A DNA stretch of 64,000 bases from Nocardia goodfellowii. Its GTDB lineage: Bacteria; Actinomycetota; Actinomycetes; Mycobacteriales; Mycobacteriaceae. Made by a program: the position numbers and the translations under genes. Each line of letters begins with the position of its first letter. Within the stretch, counting starts at the first letter, position 1. The notes below the pieces were generated by a model. That model was given only the letters and a program-made list of their open reading frames with translations, had not been told where the DNA came from and ran no database searches. The stretch lies in contig NZ_JAGGMR010000001.1 of the NCBI RefSeq assembly GCF_017875645.1, positions 4,092,001-4,156,000 of the forward strand, given 5' to 3'. Of the stretch, positions 18,945 through 26,763 are shown piece by piece.

Positions 18945-20358
18945 TGACGTGCCGGAGCGGCTGGGCCGCTGGTCCTCGGGTCGCGGACCCCTGTATGTGC
19001 TGCTGGCGGCACGACTGCGGCAGCTGATCGACGACGGCGAACTGCCTCCGGGAACGTCGTTGCCGCCGGACCGGCAGTTCGCGGCGAACCTCGCGGTGGG
19101 TCGCAGCACCGTGGTGGCCGCCTACGATCTGCTGGAAGCCGAGGGGCGCATCGTACGGCGGCAGGGGAGCGGAACGCGCGTCGCGGGATCGTCGAATTCG
19201 GCGATACCGGACACCACGGGCGCGCCGATGTTCTTGCACTTGATCGAGCCCCGAGCCGAAGTGATCTCGCTGGCTTGCGCCGCGCCGGAGGCGCCGCCAC
19301 CGGAGATCGCCGGGGCGTACGCTCGCATTGTTCCGAAGCTCGCCGCGATGACGGCCGAAATCGGTTACCACCCAGCGGGTTACGCGCCACTGCGCGCCGC
19401 CGTTGCCGAACGCTACACCCGGCTCGGTGCGCCGACTCGGCCGGAGCAGATCCTCGTGACCAACGGTGGACAGCAAGCGCTGACGCTGCTCGCTCGCGCC
19501 TACCTCCGTCCGGGTGACCGCGTCCTGCTCGAAACCCCCACGTATCCGGGGGCTTTGGAGGCATTCCAGGAGGCATCGGCGGTACTGCACCCCTTGCCGC
19601 TCGGCTTGGCCGGTTTCGAGTCGGCGGCCCGCACGCATCATCCGAAGCTCGCCTATGTGACTCCCACCTTCCAAAACCCTACGGGTGCCGTCCTTTCCGC
19701 ACTGGTCCGGCGCAGGCTCGCCGAATCCGCCGAATCCGCCGGTGTCCCGCTGATCGTCGACGAAGTCCTGGCCGACCTCGCCTTCCCCGGCGAATCCATT
19801 CCATCGCCACTCGCCGCCGAGGTGGATTCCGTCATCACGATCAGTTCGCTGAGCAAGAACCTCTGGGGCGGCCTGCGTGTCGGTTGGGTCCGCGCCGGCC
19901 CGGCTCTGATCGCGCGCCTGGCTCGGCTGCGCGCGGTCGGCGACCTCGGCGGGAATCTGCCCGCCCAAATGGTCGCGACTCATCTCGTCGCCGACCTCGA
20001 CACCCTGTGCCGCGAAAACGCCGCCGGCCGGAAAACCGCCCACGACACCCTGCTGGCGGCCCTGTCCGCTGATCTTCCCGACTGGCGGGTCACCCCGGTC
20101 CGCGGTGGCCAATCCCTCTGGTTCCGCCTCCCGCACGGCGACGGCGGTTCCTTCGCTCAAACGGCCCTCCGCCACAATGTCGCCATCCTCGCCGGTAGCG
20201 GCCTCGACATCACCGGCAACAGCAATGAGCACATTCGCATCCACTTCCGCCATCCCCCGAATGTCCTGCGCGAGGCCGTCTCCCGCCTCGCAACCGCCTG
20301 GCACGCCTACCGCCCACCGGCCCACCCCACCGCCACCGCACCGTCCTTCGCCATCTAG
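18934..20358 (+). CDS. MocR-type regulator (GntR DNA-binding plus aminotransferase fold)
   Basis: A 474-residue PLP-dependent regulator. The N-terminal winged helix is typical GntR (LPPGTSLPPDRQFAANLAVG then RSTVVAAYDLLEAEGRI); the rest is a class I aminotransferase domain with TNGGQQALTLLARAYL, the Asp of IVDEVLADL and the PLP Lys in SLSKNLWGGLRVGW. MocR proteins bind PLP and often control vitamin B6 or amino acid genes. The ATG at 18934 lacks a clear ribosome site. Neighbouring targets are itself and the cupin gene. Confidence 0.92.
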   Translation: MEPIDVPERLGRWSSGRGPLYVLLAARLRQLIDDGELPPGTSLPPDRQFAANLAVGRSTVVAAYDLLEAEGRIVRRQGSGTRVAGSSNSAIPDTTGAPMFLHLIEPRAEVISLACAAPEAPPPEIAGAYARIVPKLAAMTAEIGYHPAGYAPLRAAVAERYTRLGAPTRPEQILVTNGGQQALTLLARAYLRPGDRVLLETPTYPGALEAFQEASAVLHPLPLGLAGFESAARTHHPKLAYVTPTFQNPTGAVLSALVRRRLAESAESAGVPLIVDEVLADLAFPGESIPSPLAAEVDSVITISSLSKNLWGGLRVGWVRAGPALIARLARLRAVGDLGGNLPAQMVATHLVADLDTLCRENAAGRKTAHDTLLAALSADLPDWRVTPVRGGQSLWFRLPHGDGGSFAQTALRHNVAILAGSGLDITGNSNEHIRIHFRHPPNVLREAVSRLATAWHAYRPPAHPTATAPSFAI

Positions 20359-20550
20359 CGCCTGCGGCCACAGCCGACCACCGACATCGACTTAGAGAAC
20401 GAGCACTTATATATGCGAGCAGATATCGAACGCGCTGCCCAGGGGTAGCGACGTGAATCTCCGTCCTGCTCCTGAGCTCAACTTGTTTGCGAACCCTCCC
20501 GGGACCCCCGTGCACAGTGTCGCCCGATCCGACCGGCGACTCGAGTCCAC

Positions 20551-21144
20551 TCATGCCGATGCGCGTAGTTGAGCGTCCAGAGCGGTGGCGAGGTCGGTGG
20601 CGGTGTCCGGCTGTAGTGCGTTGGCGCGGAACAGGAGTCGGTACCAGAGCACGCCGAAGGCCTGTTCGACGGCGAGGTCGACGGCCGCGGTGGCGGGGAC
20701 TTCCCCGCGCGTCCGGGCGCGCTCGATGAGCTCGGTGAGAGCGGTGCGCCGCTGTGTGAGAAAGCCGTCCAAGGCATCGGCGAGGCTTGGGTCGTCTTGT
20801 GCGGCGATGGCGGCGGTGAGCAGGGCGCGGCGGTTTCGTTCGGTGCCTGCCGCCTCGAAGGTCGCTCGCAGGAATTGTTCGAGATCTGTGCGCAAGCTGC
20901 CCGTGTCCGGCGACGGTACGGCGTGGTCGGCGCTGTGCACCAGCGCGTCGAGCAGGACGGCGTCCTTGGAGGACCACCAGCGGTAGATGGTCTGGCGACC
21001 CACTCCGGCGTGCGCGGCGAGCCGATCGATGGTGACGCCCGCGGTGCCGTGTTCGGCGAGCAGTTCGGTTGCGGCACTGAGGATCGCCGCCCGGGCCTGC
21101 TCATTGCGGCGGGAACCGGTGTGGGCGCGGCGTGTCGTCGGCAT
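20551..21144 (-). CDS. TetR family transcriptional regulator
   Basis: A 197-residue regulator. The N-terminal helix-turn-helix is clear: AAILSAATELLAEHGTAGV, then RLAAHAGVGRQTIYRWWSSK. The ligand domain resembles the TetR_C family with GFLTQRRTALTELI. The ATG at 21144 is chosen because the helix-turn-helix begins right after it and because a -10 box with an operator lies just upstream. It is divergent from the nitroreductase-family gene at 21195, which it probably represses. Confidence 0.92.
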   Translation of the reverse strand: MPTTRRAHTGSRRNEQARAAILSAATELLAEHGTAGVTIDRLAAHAGVGRQTIYRWWSSKDAVLLDALVHSADHAVPSPDTGSLRTDLEQFLRATFEAAGTERNRRALLTAAIAAQDDPSLADALDGFLTQRRTALTELIERARTRGEVPATAAVDLAVEQAFGVLWYRLLFRANALQPDTATDLATALDAQLRASA

Positions 21145-21151
21145 GAGTTTC

Positions 21152-21180
21152 AGTATAGCTTGACGAGACTGACAGTCTCG
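21152..21180. promoter_or_regulatory. tetR promoter and 17-bp operator palindrome
   Basis: CGAGACT-GAC-AGTCTCG (21164-21180) is a perfect inverted repeat. On the minus strand it lies just upstream of a TATACT -10 box (complement of 21152-21157) for the tetR gene, and it is 15 bases from the divergent ATG at 21195. Binding here would block both promoters. Confidence 0.65.
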
Positions 21181-21194
21181 ACAACACTCGACGT

Positions 21195-21593
21195 ATGGCT
21201 TCCGCAACTAAAGCGTGGCGACTTCGGTTCGACCGCTTCTTCCATCGCAAACTCGCGAACCCGATCACCACCCGAATGTCCGATCAAATTCTGTTGGAGA
21301 CTCTCGGCCGCAAATCCGGCAAGCTGCGCCAGACGCCGGTCGGCGGGAAGATCGAGGACAAGCACTTCTGGATGGTGTCCAATCACGGTGGACAGTCCGA
21401 TTACGTGCGCAATATCGAGGCCAACCCGTCGGTCCGGGTCCGTGTCGGCGGCACCTGGCACAACGGCATCGCGCATCCGCTGCCCGAGGATGACGCTCTG
21501 GCCCGGCTGAAGACCTTGCCGCGGATGAACAGCGCGATGGTCCGCGCCCTCGGCACCCATCTGCTCACGATCCGCGTCGACCTCACGAACTGA
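21195..21593 (+). CDS. Deazaflavin (F420)-dependent nitroreductase/quinone reductase family protein
   Basis: A 132-residue DUF385/Ddn-type split-barrel protein. Typical features are the N-terminal amphipathic stretch, LLETLGRKSGKLRQTPVGG, WMVSNHGGQSDYVRNIEANP and VRVGGTWHNGIAHPL. Family members use reduced F420 to reduce quinones and can activate nitroimidazole drugs. The divergent TetR gene and the palindrome between suggest inducible expression, perhaps by a quinone-like or xenobiotic compound. Confidence 0.85.
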   Translation: MASATKAWRLRFDRFFHRKLANPITTRMSDQILLETLGRKSGKLRQTPVGGKIEDKHFWMVSNHGGQSDYVRNIEANPSVRVRVGGTWHNGIAHPLPEDDALARLKTLPRMNSAMVRALGTHLLTIRVDLTN

Positions 21594-21604
21594 AATCGCG
21601 GAGG

Positions 21605-22024
21605 TCAGTCCTGGGTCGAGTCGCGGCCGACGTCGAACATCTTGTGATAGACCGATTTCGCCTCGTCGACGACCGCATCGCTGACCGCCGCCACGGGCAC
21701 GATGTCGGTCACCAATGGTTCGTGGTCGGGGCCGTAGCCGACGACGCGGCCGGTCAGCAGCCACGGGTAACGGCCGTCACCCTGTTCCGCGAGGTTGACG
21801 TATTTGCACAGTCGCCGGGCCACCCACTCCCGGGACGGGCGCGGCCACCAGGGTTCGGGCGCCACGGTGGTCACCGACCATCCGGGCAGGTCGACACCCG
21901 CCTCGAAGTCGCGGCTCCGCCCCGATTCCGCGTCACGTTGCGGCCCGTGCGAGACGCGCAGATAGATGGCCTCCCGGCCCGAGACGAAATCGGTGAGTTC
22001 GTCGAGACTTTCGATCGTCCGCAT
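21605..22024 (-). CDS. DUF6098-like conserved protein
   Basis: A 139-residue soluble protein of unknown function. It resembles the DUF6098 family by YLRVSHGP, SRDFEAGVDLPGWSV, WVARRLCKYVNL and TGRVVGYGPDHEPLV. The ATG at 22024 is preferred to one four codons earlier because AGGAG sits just before it. It follows the SDR gene on the same strand after 47 bases and may share its transcript. No catalytic motif is evident. Confidence 0.65.
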   Translation of the reverse strand: MRTIESLDELTDFVSGREAIYLRVSHGPQRDAESGRSRDFEAGVDLPGWSVTTVAPEPWWPRPSREWVARRLCKYVNLAEQGDGRYPWLLTGRVVGYGPDHEPLVTDIVPVAAVSDAVVDEAKSVYHKMFDVGRDSTQD

Positions 22025-22071
22025 TGTTCTCCTCATTGAGACTCCATCGAAGGATCGGCACCTGTTGTCGG

Positions 22072-22875
22072 TCAGCGCTGCGTCCGGGTGCTACCGACCG
22101 GTGCTGAGATGAAACGATTGGCTTTCGCCTTGATGGTGTCGGGGGTGACCGCATTGAGCACACCCATCGCCTTCGTGACCAGCGAGGCGGCGAACACCTG
22201 CTGTTTGTCACTGAGCAACGCCTCGATGCCCTGGCGCGCCACCTCGGCCGGATCCTCCTTGGGTCCGCGCCCGACGCGGGTGCCGAGCATCTTGGCGCGG
22301 CGGAAGAAGTCGGTGTCGGTGGGGCCGGGCAGCAGTGAGGTCACCGTGATGCCGTTGTCACGCAGCTCCTCGCGCAATGCCTCGGCGAAGGAGTGGACAA
22401 AGGATTTGGAGGCGTTGTACACCGCCTGGTCCGGTCCCGGCATCGTCGCGGCGATGGACGCGGTGAACAGCAGTTTGCCTGTTTTGCGCTGCGCCATGTC
22501 GCGGGCGACGAGTTTGGCCAGATGCACGGTCGACCGGACATTCAGCGAGACGATATCGAGTTCGTCCGCGAGTTCGGTCTCGAGGAACCGTCCGCCGCGC
22601 CCGACACCGGCGTTCAGCGCGACGGCGTCGAGACCGCGGTTGTCCGCCGTCGCCGCTTCGTAGAGTTTCTCGACACCCTCGGCGGTGCGCAGGTCGGCCT
22701 GGACCGGGCGCACCACGCTCTCGCCGCGCCGCAGGGATTCGGCGGCACCCACGATGGCTTCGTCCTCCGCGGCGACGATGACGTCGTAGCCGCGCTCGAC
22801 GAACTGTTTCGCCAGCTCGAACCCGATACCTCGCGACGCGCCGGTGACCAATGCAAGGGGATGTGTGGCAGTCAT
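22072..22875 (-). CDS. Short-chain dehydrogenase/reductase
   Basis: A 267-residue classical SDR. The cofactor motif is ALVTGASRGIGFEL (TGxxxGIG), LNAGVGRGG replaces the usual NNAG, the catalytic Ser lies in FTASIAATMPG and the catalytic pair is YNASK. It should be NAD(P)H-dependent and cytoplasmic; the C-terminal extension (FAASLVTKAMGVLNAVTPD) is seen in SDRs acting on lipid-like substrates. The substrate is not readable. Confidence 0.88.
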   Translation of the reverse strand: MTATHPLALVTGASRGIGFELAKQFVERGYDVIVAAEDEAIVGAAESLRRGESVVRPVQADLRTAEGVEKLYEAATADNRGLDAVALNAGVGRGGRFLETELADELDIVSLNVRSTVHLAKLVARDMAQRKTGKLLFTASIAATMPGPDQAVYNASKSFVHSFAEALREELRDNGITVTSLLPGPTDTDFFRRAKMLGTRVGRGPKEDPAEVARQGIEALLSDKQQVFAASLVTKAMGVLNAVTPDTIKAKANRFISAPVGSTRTQR

Positions 22876-22972
22876 GCCATACGCCTACCCGCGACGAGCC
22901 ATCTCATTCGAAGCATCCGGTCACGGCTCATCCCTGGATGCTGTGGTTTGCGACATTGTTGCGCGGCGGACT

Positions 22973-22997
22973 GTTTTCCCCTCGTGATGGCGGGTAC
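22973..22997 (+). promoter_or_regulatory. Stress-sigma (SigF/SigB-type) promoter of the DUF5709 gene
   Basis: GTTT (22973-22976), 15 bases, then GGGTAC (22992-22997): a full match to GTTT-N15..17-GGGTA. Transcription would begin near 23005, 20 bases before the ATG at 23025, and just before the ribosome site AAAGGAGG (23011-23018). Confidence 0.6.
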
Positions 22998-23024
22998 CTG
23001 CCGGTTGACGAAAGGAGGCAGATC

Positions 23025-23447
23025 ATGACCGACCCGAATTCCACCTATGACCCTCCGCAGGACACCGGCGCCCCGGACGCCGTGGAAACCGATCCGGCGG
23101 CATTGAGCAGCGCGGAAGACCTCGACGAGGATCGACTGCGCCAGGATCCGCAGGAAGGCGGCATCGAACCGCCCGAGCATTGGACCGGTGTCGACAAATA
23201 CGGCATGACGCCGTGGGAGCAAGCCCACCCACAGCCGCTGGAGGAGCGCCTCGCCGAGGAGGAGCCCGACGTCATCGCCGACATCGAGCCCCGCGATCCG
23301 GATGTGGACGAGCCCGACCGACTGGATATCGACCCGGCCGCGACCGAACTCGCTACCTCCTCGTATGAGGAGGATCTCGGGATCTCCGCCGATGTGGCCG
23401 GAGGCTCTGTGTCGCAACAGATCCGGGAACCCGAACCGCCGGAGTGA
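23025..23447 (+). CDS. Acidic DUF5709 protein
   Basis: A 140-residue, very acidic and Pro-rich protein, probably largely disordered. It matches the DUF5709 pattern WTGVDKYGMTPWEQAH, then LEERLAEEEPDV and an acidic tail with a final SVSQQIREPEP. Its function is unknown; members are widespread in actinobacteria. The start follows a near-perfect AAAGGAGG, and a stress-sigma-like promoter lies upstream, so it is probably an abundant stress-induced protein. Confidence 0.75.
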   Translation: MTDPNSTYDPPQDTGAPDAVETDPAALSSAEDLDEDRLRQDPQEGGIEPPEHWTGVDKYGMTPWEQAHPQPLEERLAEEEPDVIADIEPRDPDVDEPDRLDIDPAATELATSSYEEDLGISADVAGGSVSQQIREPEPPE

Positions 23448-23566
23448 TCGGAACGCCGCACCGGAATCCGCGCGCACGCCGAGAGCGGGTCATCCGGTCA
23501 TCCGGAGGGGTGAACGCCCCCATTAGGGTGACGGGGCGACTCTCGAGCGAGCGAAAGTGATGGTGT

Positions 23567-24304
23567 GTGACGGTGAACGGCTACCCGGGTGCGGGGACTC
23601 CGCCACGGCGGAATGACCGCAAAATCCTCATCCAGGTGCTGGTGGCGGTAGCGCTGGTGGCCGTGATCGCCGTGGTCGGCGCGGTGCTGGTGTTGCGCGA
23701 GCCCGCCAAGGCGGTAGAGGCGGTCGCCGAACAGGTCCAGCCCGGGGCGCCGCGCAATGTCGGCCCTGACGGTGCGGTGCGGGTGGGGGATTCCGACGCG
23801 AACGTGGTCGTGCGTCTCGTCGCGGATCTCCAGTGCCCGGCCTGCCAGGCGTTCGAGAAGTACAACGGTGCGGTGCTCGAGGATGTGGTGGCGAAGGGTG
23901 AGGCGGCCGTCGAATACAGCATCATCAGTTTCCTGGACCGCGCCTCCACCGACCAGTACTCCTCGCGTGCCGCGAACGCGTCCTACTGCGTCGCCGACAC
24001 CGGTACCGGCAACTACCAGCAGTGGCTGGCCGCCATGTTCGAACAGCAGCCGCACGAGGGCGGCGCCGGCCTGCCCGACAGCACCCTGATCCAGATCGCC
24101 GAGACCGCCGGTTACACGGATCCGGCTGTCGCACAATGCATCACCGCACGCACCTACGACAGCTATCTGCGGCAGAAAACCCAGGACGTGTTCGCCACCG
24201 GCGTGAACTCCACCCCGACCGTGCTCGTCAACGGCACCCAGGTCCCCAACCGCCAACTGGGCACCGACAACGGCCTCGCCGCGGCCATCGCCGCCGCCCG
24301 CTGA
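23567..24304 (+). CDS. Membrane-anchored DsbA-like thioredoxin-fold protein
   Basis: A 245-residue protein with one N-terminal transmembrane helix (about residues 20-43, ILIQVLVAVALVAVIAVVGA) and an external thioredoxin-fold domain. The active site is CPAC in LVADLQCPACQAFEKYN, and the cis-Pro loop is STPTVLVNGTQV. Two other Cys (SYCVAD, AQCITA) may form a structural disulfide. It should oxidise or isomerise disulfides in exported proteins, like mycobacterial DsbA-type proteins. The start is GTG 23567 without a strong ribosome site. Confidence 0.88.
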   Translation: MTVNGYPGAGTPPRRNDRKILIQVLVAVALVAVIAVVGAVLVLREPAKAVEAVAEQVQPGAPRNVGPDGAVRVGDSDANVVVRLVADLQCPACQAFEKYNGAVLEDVVAKGEAAVEYSIISFLDRASTDQYSSRAANASYCVADTGTGNYQQWLAAMFEQQPHEGGAGLPDSTLIQIAETAGYTDPAVAQCITARTYDSYLRQKTQDVFATGVNSTPTVLVNGTQVPNRQLGTDNGLAAAIAAAR

Positions 24305-24417
24305 CACCCCGCCCCTTACCCCACAGCCGGATTCGGCCGAAATTGTCGGCCGATGGAACCTGTGCGGCCGCCCGTGCGTCTCTATGATCGAGCGGAACCA
24401 GCGGAAGGGGCGCAACG

Positions 24418-24807
24418 GTGGCGACAGCAAGCCCGTTCGGGGCATACATCGAGGACGCGAAGACGGGGGCGCTGGCGGTGCGCATGGAACCGCAGGTGTT
24501 CCTGGACATCGACAAGGCGTGTCAGAAGTTGATCGATGATCTGGCGATCATCCAGTACGACGCCCGTGCGCTCGGAGAGCGGCCGTATTGGGGCCTCGGC
24601 GAGGACAACCCCCGCCTCTGGTCCGCGATCGAACTCGTGAAACTGTTCCGGGAGAAGGCGTTCGGCGGGCCCAACAACGCCTACGACACGATCGGTGAGT
24701 ACATCACCGTCGCGGGGGAACTTCAGACCTTGTTCAACACGATCCGCGAAACCTATGAGCGGACCGACGAAGATTTCGCCCGCCGGATTCGCGAGCTCCG
24801 CGTATGA
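24418..24807 (+). CDS. Conserved helical protein upstream of DUF3558 lipoprotein
   Basis: A 129-residue, mostly helical protein without signal peptide. I do not recognise the family with certainty; the helical hairpin and the position before a DUF3558 lipoprotein, overlapping it by four bases (ATGA), resemble gene pairs common in Nocardia where the first protein looks like an ESX-type substrate. A WxG-type turn is not evident. GTG 24418 follows GGAAGGGG. The pair is translationally coupled, so the two products probably function together at the cell surface. Confidence 0.65.
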   Translation: MATASPFGAYIEDAKTGALAVRMEPQVFLDIDKACQKLIDDLAIIQYDARALGERPYWGLGEDNPRLWSAIELVKLFREKAFGGPNNAYDTIGEYITVAGELQTLFNTIRETYERTDEDFARRIRELRV

Positions 24808-25424
24808 GCGCCACCAGGGGCGTCCGCAGGCCCAGCCGGCACAACGGTGCCGCGATAGCCGCCCGGCTGGTGGGCGCCGCCGCGCTCGCTCTACTGGCCG
24901 CCTGCGGCAACGACAACGGCGCTACCCCCGCCACCAGCTCCACCAGCGCCCAGTCGACTTCCAGCGCGAAAACCACTGCGGCATCGACGAGTGCGCCCGG
25001 CACAACCAGTGCCTTCGATCCTTGCACGGCGTTGACAGCCGACTTCTTGGCCGAACACCAGTGGGACGCCCGGAAACCGGAGCCGCGCCAAACCAACGCC
25101 GGCGCTTCCACCGCCAAGGGCTGCGTCTACCTTGCGCGAGCGCGGTACACCTTCGGTGTCGAGACAACCACCACGACGCTGCCGCAGGTCCGCGAAAAAT
25201 TCCCCACCGCAGCCGATCTCACCATCGGCGGCCGAAAGGCGTTGCGCTACGAAGCGCGCCCGGACGTCCCGGGCGGCTGCACGGTCAACCTAGAGATGAA
25301 GTCGGGCTCACTCTCCATCCTGGTCGACGACCCACGCGGCACCCACCCCCGCGGCCTCAGCCCCTGCGACAACGCCGAGGAGATCGCCGAGGCGGTGGCA
25401 CCGCTGCTGCCGGCAGGAAGCTGA
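24804..25424 (+). CDS. DUF3558 family lipoprotein
   Basis: A 206-residue exported lipoprotein. The signal LVGAAALALLAACG gives a lipobox with Cys around residue 32, then a long Ser/Thr/Ala linker and the DUF3558 domain with four Cys (FDPCTAL, KGCVYLA, GGCTVNL, LSPCDNA) that may form two disulfides. The family is expanded in Nocardia and mycobacteria and has no known biochemical role. It overlaps the upstream gene by four bases. Confidence 0.82.
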   Translation: MSATRGVRRPSRHNGAAIAARLVGAAALALLAACGNDNGATPATSSTSAQSTSSAKTTAASTSAPGTTSAFDPCTALTADFLAEHQWDARKPEPRQTNAGASTAKGCVYLARARYTFGVETTTTTLPQVREKFPTAADLTIGGRKALRYEARPDVPGGCTVNLEMKSGSLSILVDDPRGTHPRGLSPCDNAEEIAEAVAPLLPAGS

Positions 25425-25448
25425 GCGCCCTGCCTGAGCACGCGGGGA

Positions 25449-26084
25449 TCAGGCTGCTGCGACGGTGAATCTGGTTCGGGGATGGGCGGGTTTCTCCGCT
25501 TCGTCGAGTAGTGCGACGGCGAAGTCCTCCATGGAGATTGTCGAGCGCCCCGCGGTGTCGGTGAGGAGTTCGTCGCGGCCGAGGCGGTATGTGCCGGTGC
25601 GCGTGCCCGGGATCAGTTCGGCGGGTGGACTGAGATAGGTCCAGTCGGTGTGGGTGTCGGCGCGGACCAGGGTGAGTTGTTCGGCGCAGGCTTGTGCGAT
25701 GGGGCGCAATTCGGTTGGAAAGTCCGGACTTTCGTGGAGAGTGCGGCCGTTCGGCACGGTGAGGGTCGCGGCGCCGCCGACGATGAGCAGGCGGACATCG
25801 GTATGGGCGAGTGCCTTCAGCATGGCGGCGGTCACGCCGACCAGATCGGATTCCGAGCCGACCGGAGGACGGGTTGCGGTGATGACGAGATCCTGTCCGG
25901 TGCTGAGCCGTTCGATATCGGCGGGTACGGACGCGTCGCCGACAGCGAGGTGCGCTCCGGCGGGTACCGCACCGGCTCGGGCGAGGTCGCGGACCACTGC
26001 GGTGACGTCGTGTCCGCGCGTCAAGGCCTCGGCCACGACTCGGCTGCCGACCTCGCCGGCTGCCCCGAATACCGTGATACGCAC
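25449..26084 (-). CDS. NAD(P)-binding NmrA/atypical-SDR protein
   Basis: A 211-residue single Rossmann domain, ITVFGAAGEVGSRVVAEAL (GxxGxxG), followed by TAVVRDLARAG and a LLIVGGAATL strand. There is no YxxxK active site, as in NmrA/azoreductase-like atypical SDRs that sense redox cofactors or reduce quinones. The GTG at 26084 is preferred because GGAAGGAAAG ends just before it; a GTG five codons upstream also fits the frame. It is divergent from the MarR gene, with two similar palindromes around its own likely -10 box, so MarR probably represses it. Confidence 0.8.
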   Translation of the reverse strand: MRITVFGAAGEVGSRVVAEALTRGHDVTAVVRDLARAGAVPAGAHLAVGDASVPADIERLSTGQDLVITATRPPVGSESDLVGVTAAMLKALAHTDVRLLIVGGAATLTVPNGRTLHESPDFPTELRPIAQACAEQLTLVRADTHTDWTYLSPPAELIPGTRTGTYRLGRDELLTDTAGRSTISMEDFAVALLDEAEKPAHPRTRFTVAAA

Positions 26085-26108
26085 AATCTTTCCTTCCACT
26101 CATGGTTA

Positions 26109-26140
26109 CTTAGCTCTAAGGAACATAGTTTAGGACTAAG
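26109..26140. promoter_or_regulatory. Two CTTAG/CTAAG palindromes spaced 20 bp, probable MarR operators
   Basis: CTTAG-CT-CTAAG (26109-26120) and TTTAG-GA-CTAAG (26129-26140) start 20 bp apart, two helical turns, so two dimers could bind the same face of DNA. On the minus strand they flank a TATGTT box that could be the -10 of the oxidoreductase gene at 26084. A third palindrome TGAG-ATAG-CTCA is at 26153-26164. Confidence 0.6.
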
Positions 26141-26192
26141 GAAGTCCCGCTATGAGATAGCTCACCGCTGAGGTATTCGCTAGGCTGCGACA

Positions 26193-26687
26193 GTGACCGA
26201 TCATGTCGACCGGGTGCTCGCCCAATGGCAGACCCAGCGTCCGGACCTCGACGTTTCGCCGATGGCGGTGCTGGGCCGGCTGAGCAGGCTGAGTCAGTTC
26301 GCCGGCGTCGAGTTGCGCAAAACCTTTGCCGCGCACGGCCTCGACGCCGCTTCCTTCGACGTCCTGGCGACGCTGCGCCGGAGCGATCCGCCGCACTGCC
26401 TCACCCCGACCGAGCTGATGCGCTCGGCGATGGTCACCTCGGGCGCGATCACCCAGCGCCTGGACCGCCTGGAGGAGCGCGGGCTGGTCACCAGGTCGCG
26501 CAGTGCGTCCGACGGCCGCGGCATCAAGGTGACGCTCACCGAAGCGGGCCGGGCGCTGGTCGACGCGGCGCTACCCGACCATGTCGCGACCGAGGAGCGT
26601 CTCCTGGCCGCGTTGACCCCGGCCCAGCGCGCCCGTCTGGCCGCCACTCTGCGCACCGTCCTCGAATCCCTCGGTGACACAGCGTGA
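26193..26687 (+). CDS. MarR family transcriptional regulator
   Basis: A 164-residue winged-helix regulator. The recognition region is LTPTELMRSAMVTSGAITQRL and the wing RLEERGLVTRSRSASDGRG. GTG 26193 has no ribosome site but lies six bases after TAGGCT (26181-26186), the usual layout of a leaderless actinobacterial transcript. It is divergent from the NmrA-like gene and 76 bases before the LLM gene, the likely targets. Confidence 0.9.
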   Translation: MTDHVDRVLAQWQTQRPDLDVSPMAVLGRLSRLSQFAGVELRKTFAAHGLDAASFDVLATLRRSDPPHCLTPTELMRSAMVTSGAITQRLDRLEERGLVTRSRSASDGRGIKVTLTEAGRALVDAALPDHVATEERLLAALTPAQRARLAATLRTVLESLGDTA

Positions 26688-26763
26688 CCGCTTCGCCCTG
26701 AGCAGAACACCGGCCGCCGAACAACCGGGCGAACTACCGTGTGCCGCAACGAGAGGAGCCCGC

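Noticed and set aside
20359..20550. Gap with CCCGGG and an AT-rich TTATATAT stretch between convergent genes
   Set aside because: No stable hairpin or half-sites with a consistent arrangement were found.
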